DNA from: GCA-003244245 sp052390115
GTDB taxonomy: Bacteria; Actinomycetota; Actinomycetes; Mycobacteriales; Pseudonocardiaceae
Assembly (NCBI GenBank): GCA_052390115.1
Contig: JBQTHE010000052.1
Coordinates: forward strand, 8,983 to 72,982
Reading direction: 5' to 3'
DNA: 64,000 nt
Under the pieces are notes generated by a model, which was given only the letters and a program-made list of their open reading frames with translations, had not been told where the DNA came from and ran no database searches. The position numbers were made by a program, and so were the translations under genes. Below are positions 54,801 to 63,046 of this stretch, piece by piece. How positions within the stretch are numbered: the stretch's first letter is position 1; each line of letters opens with the position of its first letter.

Positions 54801-55397
54801 GCGCAGCTCGGTAGTGAGGTCGGACAGGCGGGTGAGGTTGGCCTGCATCGCGTCCAGCTTGCGCAGCGCCTTCTCCTTGCGCTTGCGGTGCTTGAGGACG
54901 CCCGCGGCTTCCTCGATGAACGCGCGGCGCTCCTCGGGCTTGGACTGCAGGATGGAGTCGAGCTTGCCCTGCCCGACGATCACATGCATCTCACGCCCGA
55001 TGCCGGAGTCGCTCAGCAGTTCCTGAACGTCCAACAGCCGGCAGCTGCTGCCGTTGATCTCGTATTCACTGGCCCCGTCCCGGAACATCCGCCGGGTGAT
55101 CGACACCTCGGTGTAGTCGATACGCAGGGCGCCGTCGGTGTTGTCGATGGTCAGGGTGACTTCAGCCCGGCCCAGCGGGGGGCGGCCGGCGGTACCGGCG
55201 AAGATGACGTCCTCCATCTTGCCGCCGCGCAACACCTTGGCGCCCTGCTCGCCCATCACCCAGGACAGCGCGTCCACCACATTGGACTTGCCCGAGCCGT
55301 TGGGACCCACGACGCAGGTGATGCCGGGCTCGAAGCGCAGCGTCGTGGCCGAAGCGAAGGACTTGAAGCCCTTCAGCGTCAGGCTCTTCAAGTGCAC
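51804..55397 (-). CDS. smc: Chromosome segregation protein SMC
   Basis: 1197 aa from the GTG at 55397 (VHLKSLTLKGFKSFASATTL), the normal length. The N-terminal Walker A is CVVGPNGSGKSNVVDALSWVMGEQ. Two long coiled coils flank the hinge (about 520-680, DGSQTLLSAGLPGLQGSVAELL). The C-terminal ABC signature is LSLLSGGEKSLTAVAMLVAIF and Walker B PFYVLDEVEAALDDTN. It condenses and aligns chromosomes with ScpAB. Confidence 0.96.
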   Translation of the reverse strand: MHLKSLTLKGFKSFASATTLRFEPGITCVVGPNGSGKSNVVDALSWVMGEQGAKVLRGGKMEDVIFAGTAGRPPLGRAEVTLTIDNTDGALRIDYTEVSITRRMFRDGASEYEINGSSCRLLDVQELLSDSGIGREMHVIVGQGKLDSILQSKPEERRAFIEEAAGVLKHRKRKEKALRKLDAMQANLTRLSDLTTELRRQLKPLGKQAEIARRAQAVQAELRDARLRLYADDLVTLHAELAREEADEAAARARHAAVEGALDETRARQSGLEQQLDATTPRLAAAQDTWYRLSALAERLRGTVRLAQQRAKHLSAPAEPHRPGRDPDELEREAAAAQATEAELHAVVDEVRVTLSAALERRAELEQAVADAERAHLAAVRAVADRREGLARLAGQVEALRSTSGATAEEIERLSSALADARERAASAQREFDQIQHEIDALHVGQVGLNERHEAALAAHAIAAQRAAELTAAHREAEQQRASWRARVEGLSLGLARKDGSQTLLSAGLPGLQGSVAELLTVDSGAEAAVAAALGAAADALAVTDLTVAVVALTLLREQDAGRAGLLVGGAPATGDRSTWPQLPAGARWAVDLVAAPESLRAALHRLLERTAVVDDLAAARALVVAVPTVCAVTVDGDVLGAGWAQGGSGRSQSVIEVQAAVDDGQIRLAESENHMQRLAAELDGARAEEAARAEDVDNALAARHEADGQLAAVGEQLARLGQAARSASAEADRLHRQRDEREHRRADALTSLAELEERLRLAQDEPADSEPDTVERDEAAAALATARSEEVEARLALRTAEERARALAGRAEGLRRSAQAERTARERAAAAAAARARGAAVAAEVVRAGEFALGRIDISLHRAAAERDAVIVERAEWERGLTEVRGRVRELAEELAMLTDTVHRDEVLRAQQRLRIEQLEARIADDFGIGLSDLVAEYGPTVPVPAPASEVAEYEVAAQRGEQVSAPQPARYDRAEQDRRAQRAERDLALLGKVNPLALEEFAALEERYKFLSTQLEDLKATRRDLLTVVAEVDEKILEVFTEAFHDVAREFETVFATLFPGGEGRLVLTEPDDMITTGIEVEARPPGKKVKRLSLLSGGEKSLTAVAMLVAIFRARPSPFYVLDEVEAALDDTNLNRLIALFDLLRDRSQLIVITHQKATMEVADALYGVSMRDDGITTVISQRLRGATGSAGAA

Positions 55398-55479
55398 GGT
55401 GTGCCAGACCCTCCCTAGCTGATTCCCCACTGGCCCTGCTGCTCGGGCAGGGTACCCACGCCACCGCATCCAGCGGGTC

Positions 55480-55755
55480 TCAGCGCTCGACGAAACCGGT
55501 GGCGGGGCCCCTTGCCTCGTCGAACCGCTCGGTGACCTGCAGCACATGCCCTGGCGTGGACCCGGAGCGCAGCGCGGCGAGCAGCCGCTCGCAGGCCTCC
55601 CGTGATCCCTCGGCGACCACCTCGACCCTCCCGTCGGACAAGTTGGACACATGCCCGGCCAACCCCAGCTCGAGCGCCCGGCATCGGGTCCACCACCGAA
55701 ACCCCACCCCCTGCACCCGCCCATGCACCCAGGCCGTCATCCGCACCCGCCCCAT
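55480..55755 (-). CDS. acyP: Acylphosphatase
   Basis: 91 aa: VRMTAWVHGRVQGVGFRWWTRCRALELGLAGHVSNLSDGRVEVVAEG. The catalytic Arg is in GVGFRWW and Asn in GHVSNLSDG. It hydrolyses acyl phosphates. It lies 83 bp upstream of smc, a neighbourhood conserved in actinobacteria. Confidence 0.94.
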   Translation of the reverse strand: MGRVRMTAWVHGRVQGVGFRWWTRCRALELGLAGHVSNLSDGRVEVVAEGSREACERLLAALRSGSTPGHVLQVTERFDEARGPATGFVER

Positions 55756-55773
55756 TCCCCCATCATGACCGCA

Positions 55774-55882
55774 GCGCCATTCGGAGCCGAATCGCGGTCC
55801 CGGGCCGCCTCCGGAGCGCCATCCGGAGCCGAATCGCGGTCCCGGGCCGCCTCCGGAGCGCCATTCGGAGCCGAATCGCGGT
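55774..55882. repeat. 42-bp tandem repeat, 2.6 copies
   Basis: Units at 55774-55815, 55816-55857 and partial 55858-55882 share GCGCCATTCGGAGCCGAATC and further bases, with only one or two changes. It lies directly upstream of acyP. Being a multiple of three, it reads as a 14-residue repeat (APFGAESRSRAASG) on the + strand, but there is no other support for a gene. Confidence 0.85.
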
Positions 55883-56420
55883 TTGCCGGGCTGCTGCGCG
55901 GGTGGGATCCACCCCGGACGCCGGATCGGTCACGGCGTCCGAGGGGACGTCTGCGGGCGCGACACCATCCCGGGCGGCGATCAGTCCGCGCCGCTGCCGT
56001 CACAGCATCGAGCAGGTTGGGCGAGTCACCTGCCAGGTTCGACCCGCCACAGATCGACGGATCGCCCAGGCTTGGTACTCCCCCTGAAGAGGCCGATGGA
56101 CGGGTGTGGAAATACGGATTCTGGATTCCGGGCCACTGGATCGATTCCGACCAGCTCCCGAGCCCACCACCTGGCCGTCGACGACAACCAGGACCCCTCG
56201 GCCGATCTAACGCTCACCGAGCTGGTGATCGCTCGCGGTGACGCGATAAACGCCCAGCATCACGGTGTGAAGCAGGGCTGCATCACACTGCTCGCGTTGC
56301 AAGCCCCAGCCGTCACGACGCTGCGGCCGGTGTCGCGACTACCCCCGACCGGGTGATCGCCGCCGGCCCGCCCGCGAAAGATCCGGGTTAGTCTGCTCAC
56401 ACCGGGATCTGAAGGACACC
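55883..56420. other. Intergenic stretch before fbp, possible gene debris
   Basis: No credible full gene. One + frame keeps a protein-like segment (DLTLTELVIARGDAINAQHH, then GCITLLALQAP) near 56200-56320 without a plausible start, so it may be a decayed gene. The fbp leader contains GAAGGA six bases before its ATG. Confidence 0.35.
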
Positions 56421-57491
56421 ATGCTCACTGACCGTACGACGCTCACCCAGTTCCTGATCGAGGAGCGGCGCCGCTATCCGAGCGCGAGCGGAGAGCTGAA
56501 CTCGCTCATCCTCGACGTTGCGCTCGCGTGCAAGGCGATCGCCAAGCGGGTGGCCTACGGTGCCCTCGGCGGTGTACTCGGGGCCGCGGCGACGACCAAC
56601 GTCCAGGGGGAGACGCAGCAGAAGCTCGACCTGGTCGCGAACGACCTGTTCCTGCGGGCCAACGAATGGGGTGGCCTCGTCTCCGGGATGGTGTCCGAGG
56701 AGCTGGAGGCACCGCATCCCATCCCGGAGCGCTACCCGCGGGGCAAGTACCTCCTGGCTTTCGACCCGCTCGACGGTTCGTCGAATATAGACGTGAACGT
56801 CGCGGTCGGCAGCATCTTCTCGATCCTGCGTGCTCCGAATCCGGGCGCGAATGCCGCCGTGGAAGACTTCCTGCAGCCGGGGTCGGAGCAGGTCTGCGCC
56901 GGATACGCGATCTACGGCCCTTCGACCATGATCGTATTAACCGTTGGCACGGGTGTGCACGGCTTCACGCTCGAGCCGCAGCTCGGCGAGTTCATCCTGA
57001 CCCATCCCACGATCCAGGTTCCGGCCGCCGCCAGAGAGTTCGCGATCAACGCCTCCAACAGCCGATTCTGGGAACCGGCGGTGACGCGCTACGTCGACGA
57101 GTGTCTCGCCGGCAGTACGGGCCCTCGTGGCAAGGACTTCAACATGCGATGGGTCGCGTCGCTCGTCGCGGAGACGCACCGCATCCTCACCCGTGGCGGC
57201 GTGTTCCTCTATCCACGCGACACGAAGGACCCGTCGAAGCCGGGTCGGCTGCGCTTGCTCTACGAGGCCAATCCGGTGGCCTTCATCATTGAGCAGGCGG
57301 GCGGCCTCGCGAGCACCGGGCGTGCGCGAGTCCTCGACGTCGCGCCGGAGGACCTGCACCAGCGCATCGCGTTCATCTTCGGCGCGCGTGAGGAGGTCGA
57401 GCGCATCGAGCAGTACCACCGCGAACACAACGTGGTCGACGACGACGCACCGCTCTACGGCACGCGCGGTTTATTCCGCACCTACGGTTGA
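56421..57491 (+). CDS. fbp: Fructose-1,6-bisphosphatase class I
   Basis: 356 aa. The metal and substrate motifs are GLVSGMVSEELEAP, YLLAFDPLDGSSNIDVNVAVGSIFSI and FNMRWVASLVAETHRIL; LLYEANPVAFIIEQAGG is the family C-terminal signature. It converts fructose-1,6-bisphosphate to fructose-6-phosphate. Most actinobacteria use GlpX (class II), so this class I enzyme next to prk points to a Calvin-cycle role. It ends 15 bp before prk, forming an operon. Confidence 0.94.
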   Translation: MLTDRTTLTQFLIEERRRYPSASGELNSLILDVALACKAIAKRVAYGALGGVLGAAATTNVQGETQQKLDLVANDLFLRANEWGGLVSGMVSEELEAPHPIPERYPRGKYLLAFDPLDGSSNIDVNVAVGSIFSILRAPNPGANAAVEDFLQPGSEQVCAGYAIYGPSTMIVLTVGTGVHGFTLEPQLGEFILTHPTIQVPAAAREFAINASNSRFWEPAVTRYVDECLAGSTGPRGKDFNMRWVASLVAETHRILTRGGVFLYPRDTKDPSKPGRLRLLYEANPVAFIIEQAGGLASTGRARVLDVAPEDLHQRIAFIFGAREEVERIEQYHREHNVVDDDAPLYGTRGLFRTYG

Positions 57492-57506
57492 GCGAAAGGA
57501 AGGGCT

Positions 57507-58388
57507 ATGTCAGCCAGGCATCCGATCATCGCCATCACCGGCTCCTCGGGCGCCGGGACGACAATGGTGATGCGCACCTTCGAGCAGATCTTCCGGCGTG
57601 AGCACGTCAACGCGGTGCTCATTGAGGGCGACAGTTTCCATCGATACGACCGTACCGAGATGAAAGCCAAGACGGCCGAGATGTCCGCGGCCGGTGACCA
57701 CTCGCTCAGCCACTTCGGCCCGGAGGCGAACCTGTTCGAGGAGCTCGAGGAGCTGTTCCGGCAGTACGGCGAGAACGGCCGCGGCCGGGTGCGCAAGTAC
57801 CTGCACGACGACGAGGAGGCGGAGCCCTATGGACAGTCCCCCGGTACGTTCACACCCTGGGACGACCTGGCCGCCGACACGGATCTGCTGTTCTACGAGG
57901 GGCTCCACGGCGCAGTTGTGACCGACAAGGTCGACGTCGCCCAGCACGTGGACCTACTGATCGGCGTCGTTCCGGTGATCAACCTGGAGTGGATCCAGAA
58001 GCTGCAACGCGACAAGGCGATGCGAGGTTACTCCACCGAGGCGGTGACCGACACGATTCTGCGCCGAATGCCGGACTACGTGAACTACATCTGCCCACAG
58101 TTCTCGCGCACGCACGTCAACTTCCAGCGCGTGCCGATTGTCGACACATCCAATCCGTTCATCGCCCGGACCATTCCGACGCTGGACGAGTCGATGCTCA
58201 TCATCCGCTTCGCCGATCCGCGCGGCATCGACTTCTCCTATCTCGTCTCGATGCTGCACGACTCATTCATGTCGCGCGCGAACACCATCGTCTGCCCCGG
58301 CGGCAAGATGGATCTCGCGATGCAGCTCATCTTCACGCCGATGATCTGGCGGTTGATCGAGCGGCGCAAGCAGGCGCTCGGGCACTAG
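57507..58388 (+). CDS. prkB: Phosphoribulokinase, bacterial type
   Basis: 293 aa, the length of bacterial (class I) enzymes. The P-loop is AITGSSGAGTTMVMRTF. Other motifs are VLIEGDSFHRYDRTEM, LLFYEGLHGAVVTDKVDVAQHVDLLIGVVPVINLEWIQK and FVNYICPQFSRTHVNFQRVPI-like. It makes ribulose-1,5-bisphosphate for RuBisCO. Strong AAGGAAGG site. RuBisCO genes are not in the window, so they must be elsewhere if the cycle is complete. Confidence 0.95.
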   Translation: MSARHPIIAITGSSGAGTTMVMRTFEQIFRREHVNAVLIEGDSFHRYDRTEMKAKTAEMSAAGDHSLSHFGPEANLFEELEELFRQYGENGRGRVRKYLHDDEEAEPYGQSPGTFTPWDDLAADTDLLFYEGLHGAVVTDKVDVAQHVDLLIGVVPVINLEWIQKLQRDKAMRGYSTEAVTDTILRRMPDYVNYICPQFSRTHVNFQRVPIVDTSNPFIARTIPTLDESMLIIRFADPRGIDFSYLVSMLHDSFMSRANTIVCPGGKMDLAMQLIFTPMIWRLIERRKQALGH

Positions 58389-58402
58389 GGAATGTCCCGC
58401 CG

Positions 58403-59167
58403 TCACGACCGGAGCAGCGACACGGGTGCAGCGACTAACTTGGGTCCGAACGACACGACGTCGGCCCCGGTGTGCAACACGACGCCACGCCGGAAGCGGT
58501 GACCGGCGATCTCCTCAAGCACGCGCAGGCCGGCGAAGTCGCCGCTGCGGACCGTGGCCGACGACTTGACCTCGATCCCGACCACGGTCCCGTCGCGCGC
58601 CTCCATCACCAGGTCGACCTCGTCGCCGCTCCTTGTTCTGAAGTGGGCTAGGCCTGGCCGAATCTGGCTCCAGATGATCTGTTTACGAAGCTCCATCGCC
58701 ACGAACGCCTCGAGCAGCCCACCTGCGGTGTGTGGCTCGGCCGCCGAACGCTCACGTCCAATACCCAGGAGGTGCGCAGTCAGCCCGCTATCGATCAGGA
58801 ATAGCTTGGGTGCCCGAACGATTCGTGTTGTGAGGCTCGTGGTCCACGCCGGCACATCGACCACCAGGAATACGGCCCGGAGCAGACCGAGGTAATTGCG
58901 GGCCGTGCTATGCGGAAGCTGGGCGCCCCGCGCCACGTCAGCGAGGTTGAACAGCGACCCGGCGCGAGCCGCGATAAGCCGGATCATCACCGTCAACTCG
59001 GCCACGCTGCCCACATTGGACAGATCGCGAACCTCCCACTCGACCACAGCAGTCAGGTAGGACTCGAACCAATCCGATCGCCGATCCGGCGGACGCTGCA
59101 ACGACTCAGGAAATCCGCCGCACAGGACTCGGTCGAACAGCTCGCCGCGGGAGACCCGGGTGGCCAC
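58403..59167 (-). CDS. DUF4143 domain protein, N-terminal ATPase missing
   Basis: 254 aa in frame. It covers the C-terminal part of AAA_14/DUF4143 proteins: FYLTAVVEWEVRDLSNVGSV-like, LADVARGAQLPHSTARNYLGLLRAVFLV, KLFLIDSGLTAHLLGI, and GDEVDLVMEARDGTVVGIEVKSSATVRSGDFAGLRVL (a nuclease-like E-D-ExK arrangement). Whole proteins are about 400 aa with a Walker ATPase first. That half is absent and the frame runs into the TIR-gene remnant, so it is truncated. Confidence 0.75.
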   Translation of the reverse strand: MATRVSRGELFDRVLCGGFPESLQRPPDRRSDWFESYLTAVVEWEVRDLSNVGSVAELTVMIRLIAARAGSLFNLADVARGAQLPHSTARNYLGLLRAVFLVVDVPAWTTSLTTRIVRAPKLFLIDSGLTAHLLGIGRERSAAEPHTAGGLLEAFVAMELRKQIIWSQIRPGLAHFRTRSGDEVDLVMEARDGTVVGIEVKSSATVRSGDFAGLRVLEEIAGHRFRRGVVLHTGADVVSFGPKLVAAPVSLLRS

Positions 59168-59780
59168 GACTGCGGGCAGTACCGTCTGGCGCGCCGGAGC
59201 CGGGGTCCGGTACCGCCCGCAGCGTCAGTGGAAACGGCGGCGGCGAGCCCGGCTTGGACCGGCCCCGCACCGCGGCGGCGATCTCATTCCGCAGCCGTCG
59301 CCGCGCCGCAGCCTCGGACAGGGCCACCAGATCGATGCCCACCACGCCGGCCAGCAGACCCGCCGGCCAGTCCCCCCGCACCCGCACCGTGATCAGCTTG
59401 CGCTGCCGCCCCCGCGGGTCATCGGCCCACGCCGCCTGCCACTCCGCCGTGCCGTACATCGACGACAGATAGTCTGGGGACAGCACCGCCACCGTCCGCA
59501 CTGCGCGCACCACGCCCTAGTCCATGAGCTTGATCCAGTCACTGCCCGCCACCATGTCCCAGGTCTGGACCAACACCCGATACCCGTCCTCCTCCAATAC
59601 CCAGGCGACCCACTCCGCCCACTCCTGATCTGCCTGCTTAGAGGACACGAAGAAATCCCACGCAGGCTCATCTATGGCACCGCCGGTCACCCGGCCAGAT
59701 TCCCATACGGGTGACACCGTCCGGACCGGAGGTCGATCACGAGGCGGTGCGCCCTGCCCAGTAACCGATCCGGCCGCCAT
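59106..59780 (-). pseudogene. TIR-domain protein split by an in-frame TAG
   Basis: The TIR domain begins PAWDFFVSSKQADQEWAEWVAWVLEEDGYRVLVQTWDMVAGSDWIKLMD, where an amber TAG (59519-59517) stops it. The same frame continues VVRAVRTVAVLSPDYLSSMYGTAEWQAAW and on to VVGIDLVALSEAAARRRLRNEI. TIR proteins of this kind are normally fused to effector or sensor domains, which are missing; the frame ends in DUF4143 DNA. A single base change would restore the domain. Confidence 0.72.
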
Positions 59781-59842
59781 GACGGGTGATACGCCGGTCC
59801 TTCTCCCATCACCCCGGTCTGCCCGGAGTTAGGGTGTTCCTC

Positions 59843-60235
59843 ATGACCGCCGCCGCGCACTTCCCCGGGCCGCACCGTTCATCGGCGGCGGATTCGGACG
59901 TCGACGGACTGGAGCCGTCCCCGGAGTGGACGGGGGACGCGATCGCCGCGACGAAGTTCGGCTCTCCCAAGGCGATCCGGGCGGCGCTGCTGCCCGAGCA
60001 GGTGGACGAGTTCGACGCCGCCTTCGACGCCGCGCTCACTGCGGCCCGGCAGACGTGGCACCTGGATCAGCTGCGCCACGTGCTGCGCATGTGGCGGCGG
60101 CAGGCGCTGATGACCGAGCGGGACCCCGAGGGTCACCGGCAGATGCTCGCCATCATCGCCGAGGTCCAGCACACCGGCCGCCCCCGGCCCGGCAGCGTGC
60201 CGTGGAGCCAGTTCAAGACCGAACTCGGTCTCTGA
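59843..60235 (+). CDS. DUF6247 family protein (likely antitoxin)
   Basis: 130 aa. FGSPKAIRAALLPEQVDEFDAAFDAALTAARQTWHLDQLRHVLRMWRRQAL is characteristic of a short actinobacterial family found upstream of RelE-like proteins. The gene lies 32 bp before the RelE-like gene. An antitoxin role is inferred from this arrangement. Confidence 0.7.
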   Translation: MTAAAHFPGPHRSSAADSDVDGLEPSPEWTGDAIAATKFGSPKAIRAALLPEQVDEFDAAFDAALTAARQTWHLDQLRHVLRMWRRQALMTERDPEGHRQMLAIIAEVQHTGRPRPGSVPWSQFKTELGL

Positions 60236-60267
60236 CCGTCCCATCTCGAGGTCAGAACTGCTTTCTC

Positions 60268-60528
60268 ATGGTCTACACGCTCGACATCGACCCTGCCGCG
60301 CGCGCCCAGATCCGGGAGCTACCGCCAGCGGGAACCGCCGTGCTCGCCGAAGCCTTCGAGGTGCTCTCGCTCGTGCCCGAGCGAGGCGAGCCGATCAACG
60401 CTGACAACCCGGACGGCGAGGTGTACCAGCTGACCTTCGGCGACGGCCGCGGGCTGATCACCTACTTGCTGCTCACCGACCAGAACCGGGTCGACCTACT
60501 CATCGTGACGTGGGTGGACTTCGGCTAG
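60268..60528 (+). CDS. RelE/ParE-like toxin
   Basis: 86 aa: VYTLDIDPAARAQIRELPPAGTAVLAEAFEVLSLVP, then GEVYQLTFGDGRGLITYLLL and VDLLIVTWVDFG. It has the size and strand order of RelE-superfamily mRNA interferases or gyrase poisons. The usual terminal basic/catalytic residues are not obvious, so activity is uncertain. It pairs with the DUF6247 gene. Confidence 0.68.
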   Translation: MVYTLDIDPAARAQIRELPPAGTAVLAEAFEVLSLVPERGEPINADNPDGEVYQLTFGDGRGLITYLLLTDQNRVDLLIVTWVDFG

Positions 60529-60634
60529 CCGAGCCCACTGGTCCACCTGCTGCTGGTGCGGTGGTGGGGCTGACCGAGCTGTATGGCCTCGCCCGGCCGG
60601 TCTCGCCGAGGCGGCGGCTGTCCAGTGATGTTGC

Positions 60635-61543
60635 TCAGCCTGACACGCTGTGCCACACCACGCTGCGCTTATCGGTGACCAGTGAGTCGACGCGTCGGTG
60701 GAGCTCGTCGCGGGCGGCGGGGTTGGTGGCTGCTCGGCGGATATAGCTGGCGAGGGAGTGCAGTTCGGTGAGGTCGCGGATCAGGGTCCAGCCGCACCAG
60801 GCGGTGACGTCGCAGCCGTAGGCGACGCTGAATTCAGTCCGCTCGACATCGGGGTCGTGGAAGTGGTCGGGGACCGCGAAGGCGAGGTCGAGCTCGCGGG
60901 GGCCGTGGCTGGCGCGGTCCCAGTCGATCAGTAGCCACCGCCCGGCGCGATCCTGGAGCAGGTTGTCGGGCTGGACGTCGGCATGGATGAGACCGCGTCC
61001 GAGTGGTGTCGCGGTCGTTTCGTAGGCGTGTTGGAGTCGTGCGGCACGGGCGAAGAGCCACTCGCGGGTGTCGGTCGGTAGCACCGGCTTGTCCCGTGTG
61101 GTGTCAAGGTCGAGCGCTTCGTGCAGCCGGGTAAGCGGCTGATGTTCGGGCAGCGTCGGGGGTTGGGCGTCGAGATGGTGCAGTTCCCGCACCGCCCAGG
61201 CGAGGTCTCGAGCTGTGGGGATGCCCGCCGAGGGTAGATATGGCCAGAGCGTGGCGACCGCACCAGCTTCCCGCACCGGCTGTGGGTGAGGTATCGGGGC
61301 CAGTGCGGGTCCACCATGGTCGGCGATCCAGGAGGTCAGCGAGACGACGCGGCCAGCGCGCGCTTCGTTGGTCGGGCTGGCGCTGCTCAGGCGGACCACG
61401 ATGGCTTCGGAGGGCAAGTGGAAGACGGCGTTCGATCGGGATGGCAGCATCCGTACCCCGGACAGGTCGAGGCCGAGCGCGCCGCAGACGGCGCCCAGTT
61501 CGTGGCGGCCGGGTAGAGCCCCGCTATCACGACGGGTAGTCAC
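60635..61543 (-). CDS. Aminoglycoside phosphotransferase-like kinase
   Basis: 302 aa from a GTG that overlaps the XRE stop. The catalytic loop is RGLIHADVQPDNLLQDRAGRWLLIDWDRASHGPRELDLA (HxDxxxxN and DxD). AVFHLPSEAIVVRLSS is the N-lobe. Proteins of this fold phosphorylate small molecules; antibiotic resistance cannot be assumed. The pairing with an XRE regulator recurs in actinobacteria. Confidence 0.86.
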   Translation of the reverse strand: MTTRRDSGALPGRHELGAVCGALGLDLSGVRMLPSRSNAVFHLPSEAIVVRLSSASPTNEARAGRVVSLTSWIADHGGPALAPIPHPQPVREAGAVATLWPYLPSAGIPTARDLAWAVRELHHLDAQPPTLPEHQPLTRLHEALDLDTTRDKPVLPTDTREWLFARAARLQHAYETTATPLGRGLIHADVQPDNLLQDRAGRWLLIDWDRASHGPRELDLAFAVPDHFHDPDVERTEFSVAYGCDVTAWCGWTLIRDLTELHSLASYIRRAATNPAARDELHRRVDSLVTDKRSVVWHSVSG

Positions 61544-62739
61544 GAGACGGCGCAGGCGGTCCGGATGTCGTGTCGCAGCTCGACTACGTCTGCAGTCTGG
61601 TGCACCGCGAGACAGTCGTCGAGCATGCGCAGCCGCTGGTAGGCGCGCCGAGACGAGGTTCGCGTGATCTCCTCGAGTGCGGTGGTTTCGCCTAACACTG
61701 CGTAGCTCCAGCTCTGCACGCTGGACAGGTAGCTTCGTGTGGAGTCGGAGACAGCGGCGGGAGAGTTGTTCTCCACGACAAGCCCGAGCCCGACCAGCCG
61801 GAGAGCCTCGTTGGGACGCCTGAGGTGCAGGGACTGGTGCGCCATGTCCAGCAGGATGTCCACGGCGAGGTCGGCGGCGCGGGGATGGGCGGTGTGCCGG
61901 CACAGTTCGAGCGCGACTATCCACAAGCGACGCGCCTGGTCGTGCTGCTCGACGTCGTAACTGCACCACGCTGCCAGGTCAGCCGCGGCGATGTCGAGCC
62001 GGACGCGAATCGCAAGAGTCGCGGCCGCCTCACGCAGCCGCAGAAATGACCTCAGCTGGGCGATAGTGGCCGCTCGGGCCAGGCCGCCGCCATGCGCGAG
62101 GTCGCAGCGCCGCAAGGCGTCGCTGGTGCGTTCGATGGCATCGACGTCTGCGGACCCCACCTGCCGCGGCGGTTCGTCGGCGTCCAGGCGCGGTATCAGC
62201 CTGTCGAGCCTGTCCAGATCAAGCTCGGTCTGCCCCTCGCCATGGGTGATCGCGGTGACCGTCTGCCAGAGGTCGGACGAGGCAGGAGTGATACTCCGCT
62301 TCTGCACCCGATCGCTGACAGCAGGGGCTGAGCCCCCTGCTGTGCCGGCACTTGCCAGTTCGTCAATGAGCGCGCCGAGCCCACTGGCTACTAGCGCGTC
62401 AGCGTTGAACGGCACGAGCACCAAGCGCCCGTTGACCACGACCGGCAACATCGCAGCTCGGACGGGTGGCCCTGATAGCTGCGCGGTTCCGTGCTCTGGC
62501 ACGTCAGCGCGCGTCGCGGCAGCGAACCGGGCTTTCACCTCGTCGGAGGCTCGTGCAAGGGCGGTGTCCAGCACTTCTTGCATGTATGGCAGCGGAGTGA
62601 TGTCCAACTGTCGTGCTTCCCACTTGTTGACCGTCCGCACGCCGACCCCGAGGCGGTCGGCGAAGTCACGGACGCTGAGTCGCAGTGCCTCCCGGAGCAG
62701 CTTCGTTTCACGACCTGTCCAGCGGTGAACGGTGTTCAT
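61540..62739 (-). CDS. XRE-family regulator with helical sensor domain
   Basis: 399 aa. The helix-turn-helix is LLREALRLSVRDFADRLGVGVRTVNKWEARQLDITPLPYMQEVLD (about 14-58). The rest is a helical, TPR-like region (LAIRVRLDIAAADLAAWCSYDVEQHDQARRLWIVALELC, DILLDMAHQSLHLRRPNEALRLVGLGLV). It resembles the regulators found with actinobacterial kinase genes. It is coupled to the kinase by a 4-bp overlap. Confidence 0.83.
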   Translation of the reverse strand: MNTVHRWTGRETKLLREALRLSVRDFADRLGVGVRTVNKWEARQLDITPLPYMQEVLDTALARASDEVKARFAAATRADVPEHGTAQLSGPPVRAAMLPVVVNGRLVLVPFNADALVASGLGALIDELASAGTAGGSAPAVSDRVQKRSITPASSDLWQTVTAITHGEGQTELDLDRLDRLIPRLDADEPPRQVGSADVDAIERTSDALRRCDLAHGGGLARAATIAQLRSFLRLREAAATLAIRVRLDIAAADLAAWCSYDVEQHDQARRLWIVALELCRHTAHPRAADLAVDILLDMAHQSLHLRRPNEALRLVGLGLVVENNSPAAVSDSTRSYLSSVQSWSYAVLGETTALEEITRTSSRRAYQRLRMLDDCLAVHQTADVVELRHDIRTACAVS

Positions 62740-63046
62740 GGTCACCGCACCTCCTTGGCCGAGAACATCGTCCGCAGCATAGTGCCGTGCAAACCGCGGG
62801 GCTCGGGAAGGCGTTGCGTCGCTTCGGTTCGATCTGCCCGGACACGGCGAGACCGCCCTCTTCGAATCATGGACAGAAGCACCAGTGCTGCCGAACAGGA
62901 GCACTATTGTACGCCCAGCACCTTATGACCGGAGGAAACTACGCAAGCACCGGGCGGATGGGATGGAGCGCGATTACTGACGAGGAAAGTCGTCGCCAAC
63001 GAAAACCAACTGTTCTTAAAATAGCGCCTCGGTTCGCATCCGCGGA
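62740..63046. other. Intergenic stretch, no gene seen
   Basis: Upstream region of the XRE operon and 3' flank of the VOC gene. GAGGTGCGGTGACC just before the XRE start provides its ribosome-binding site. Composition drops in GC towards 63 kb. Nothing else is recognisable. Confidence 0.4.
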
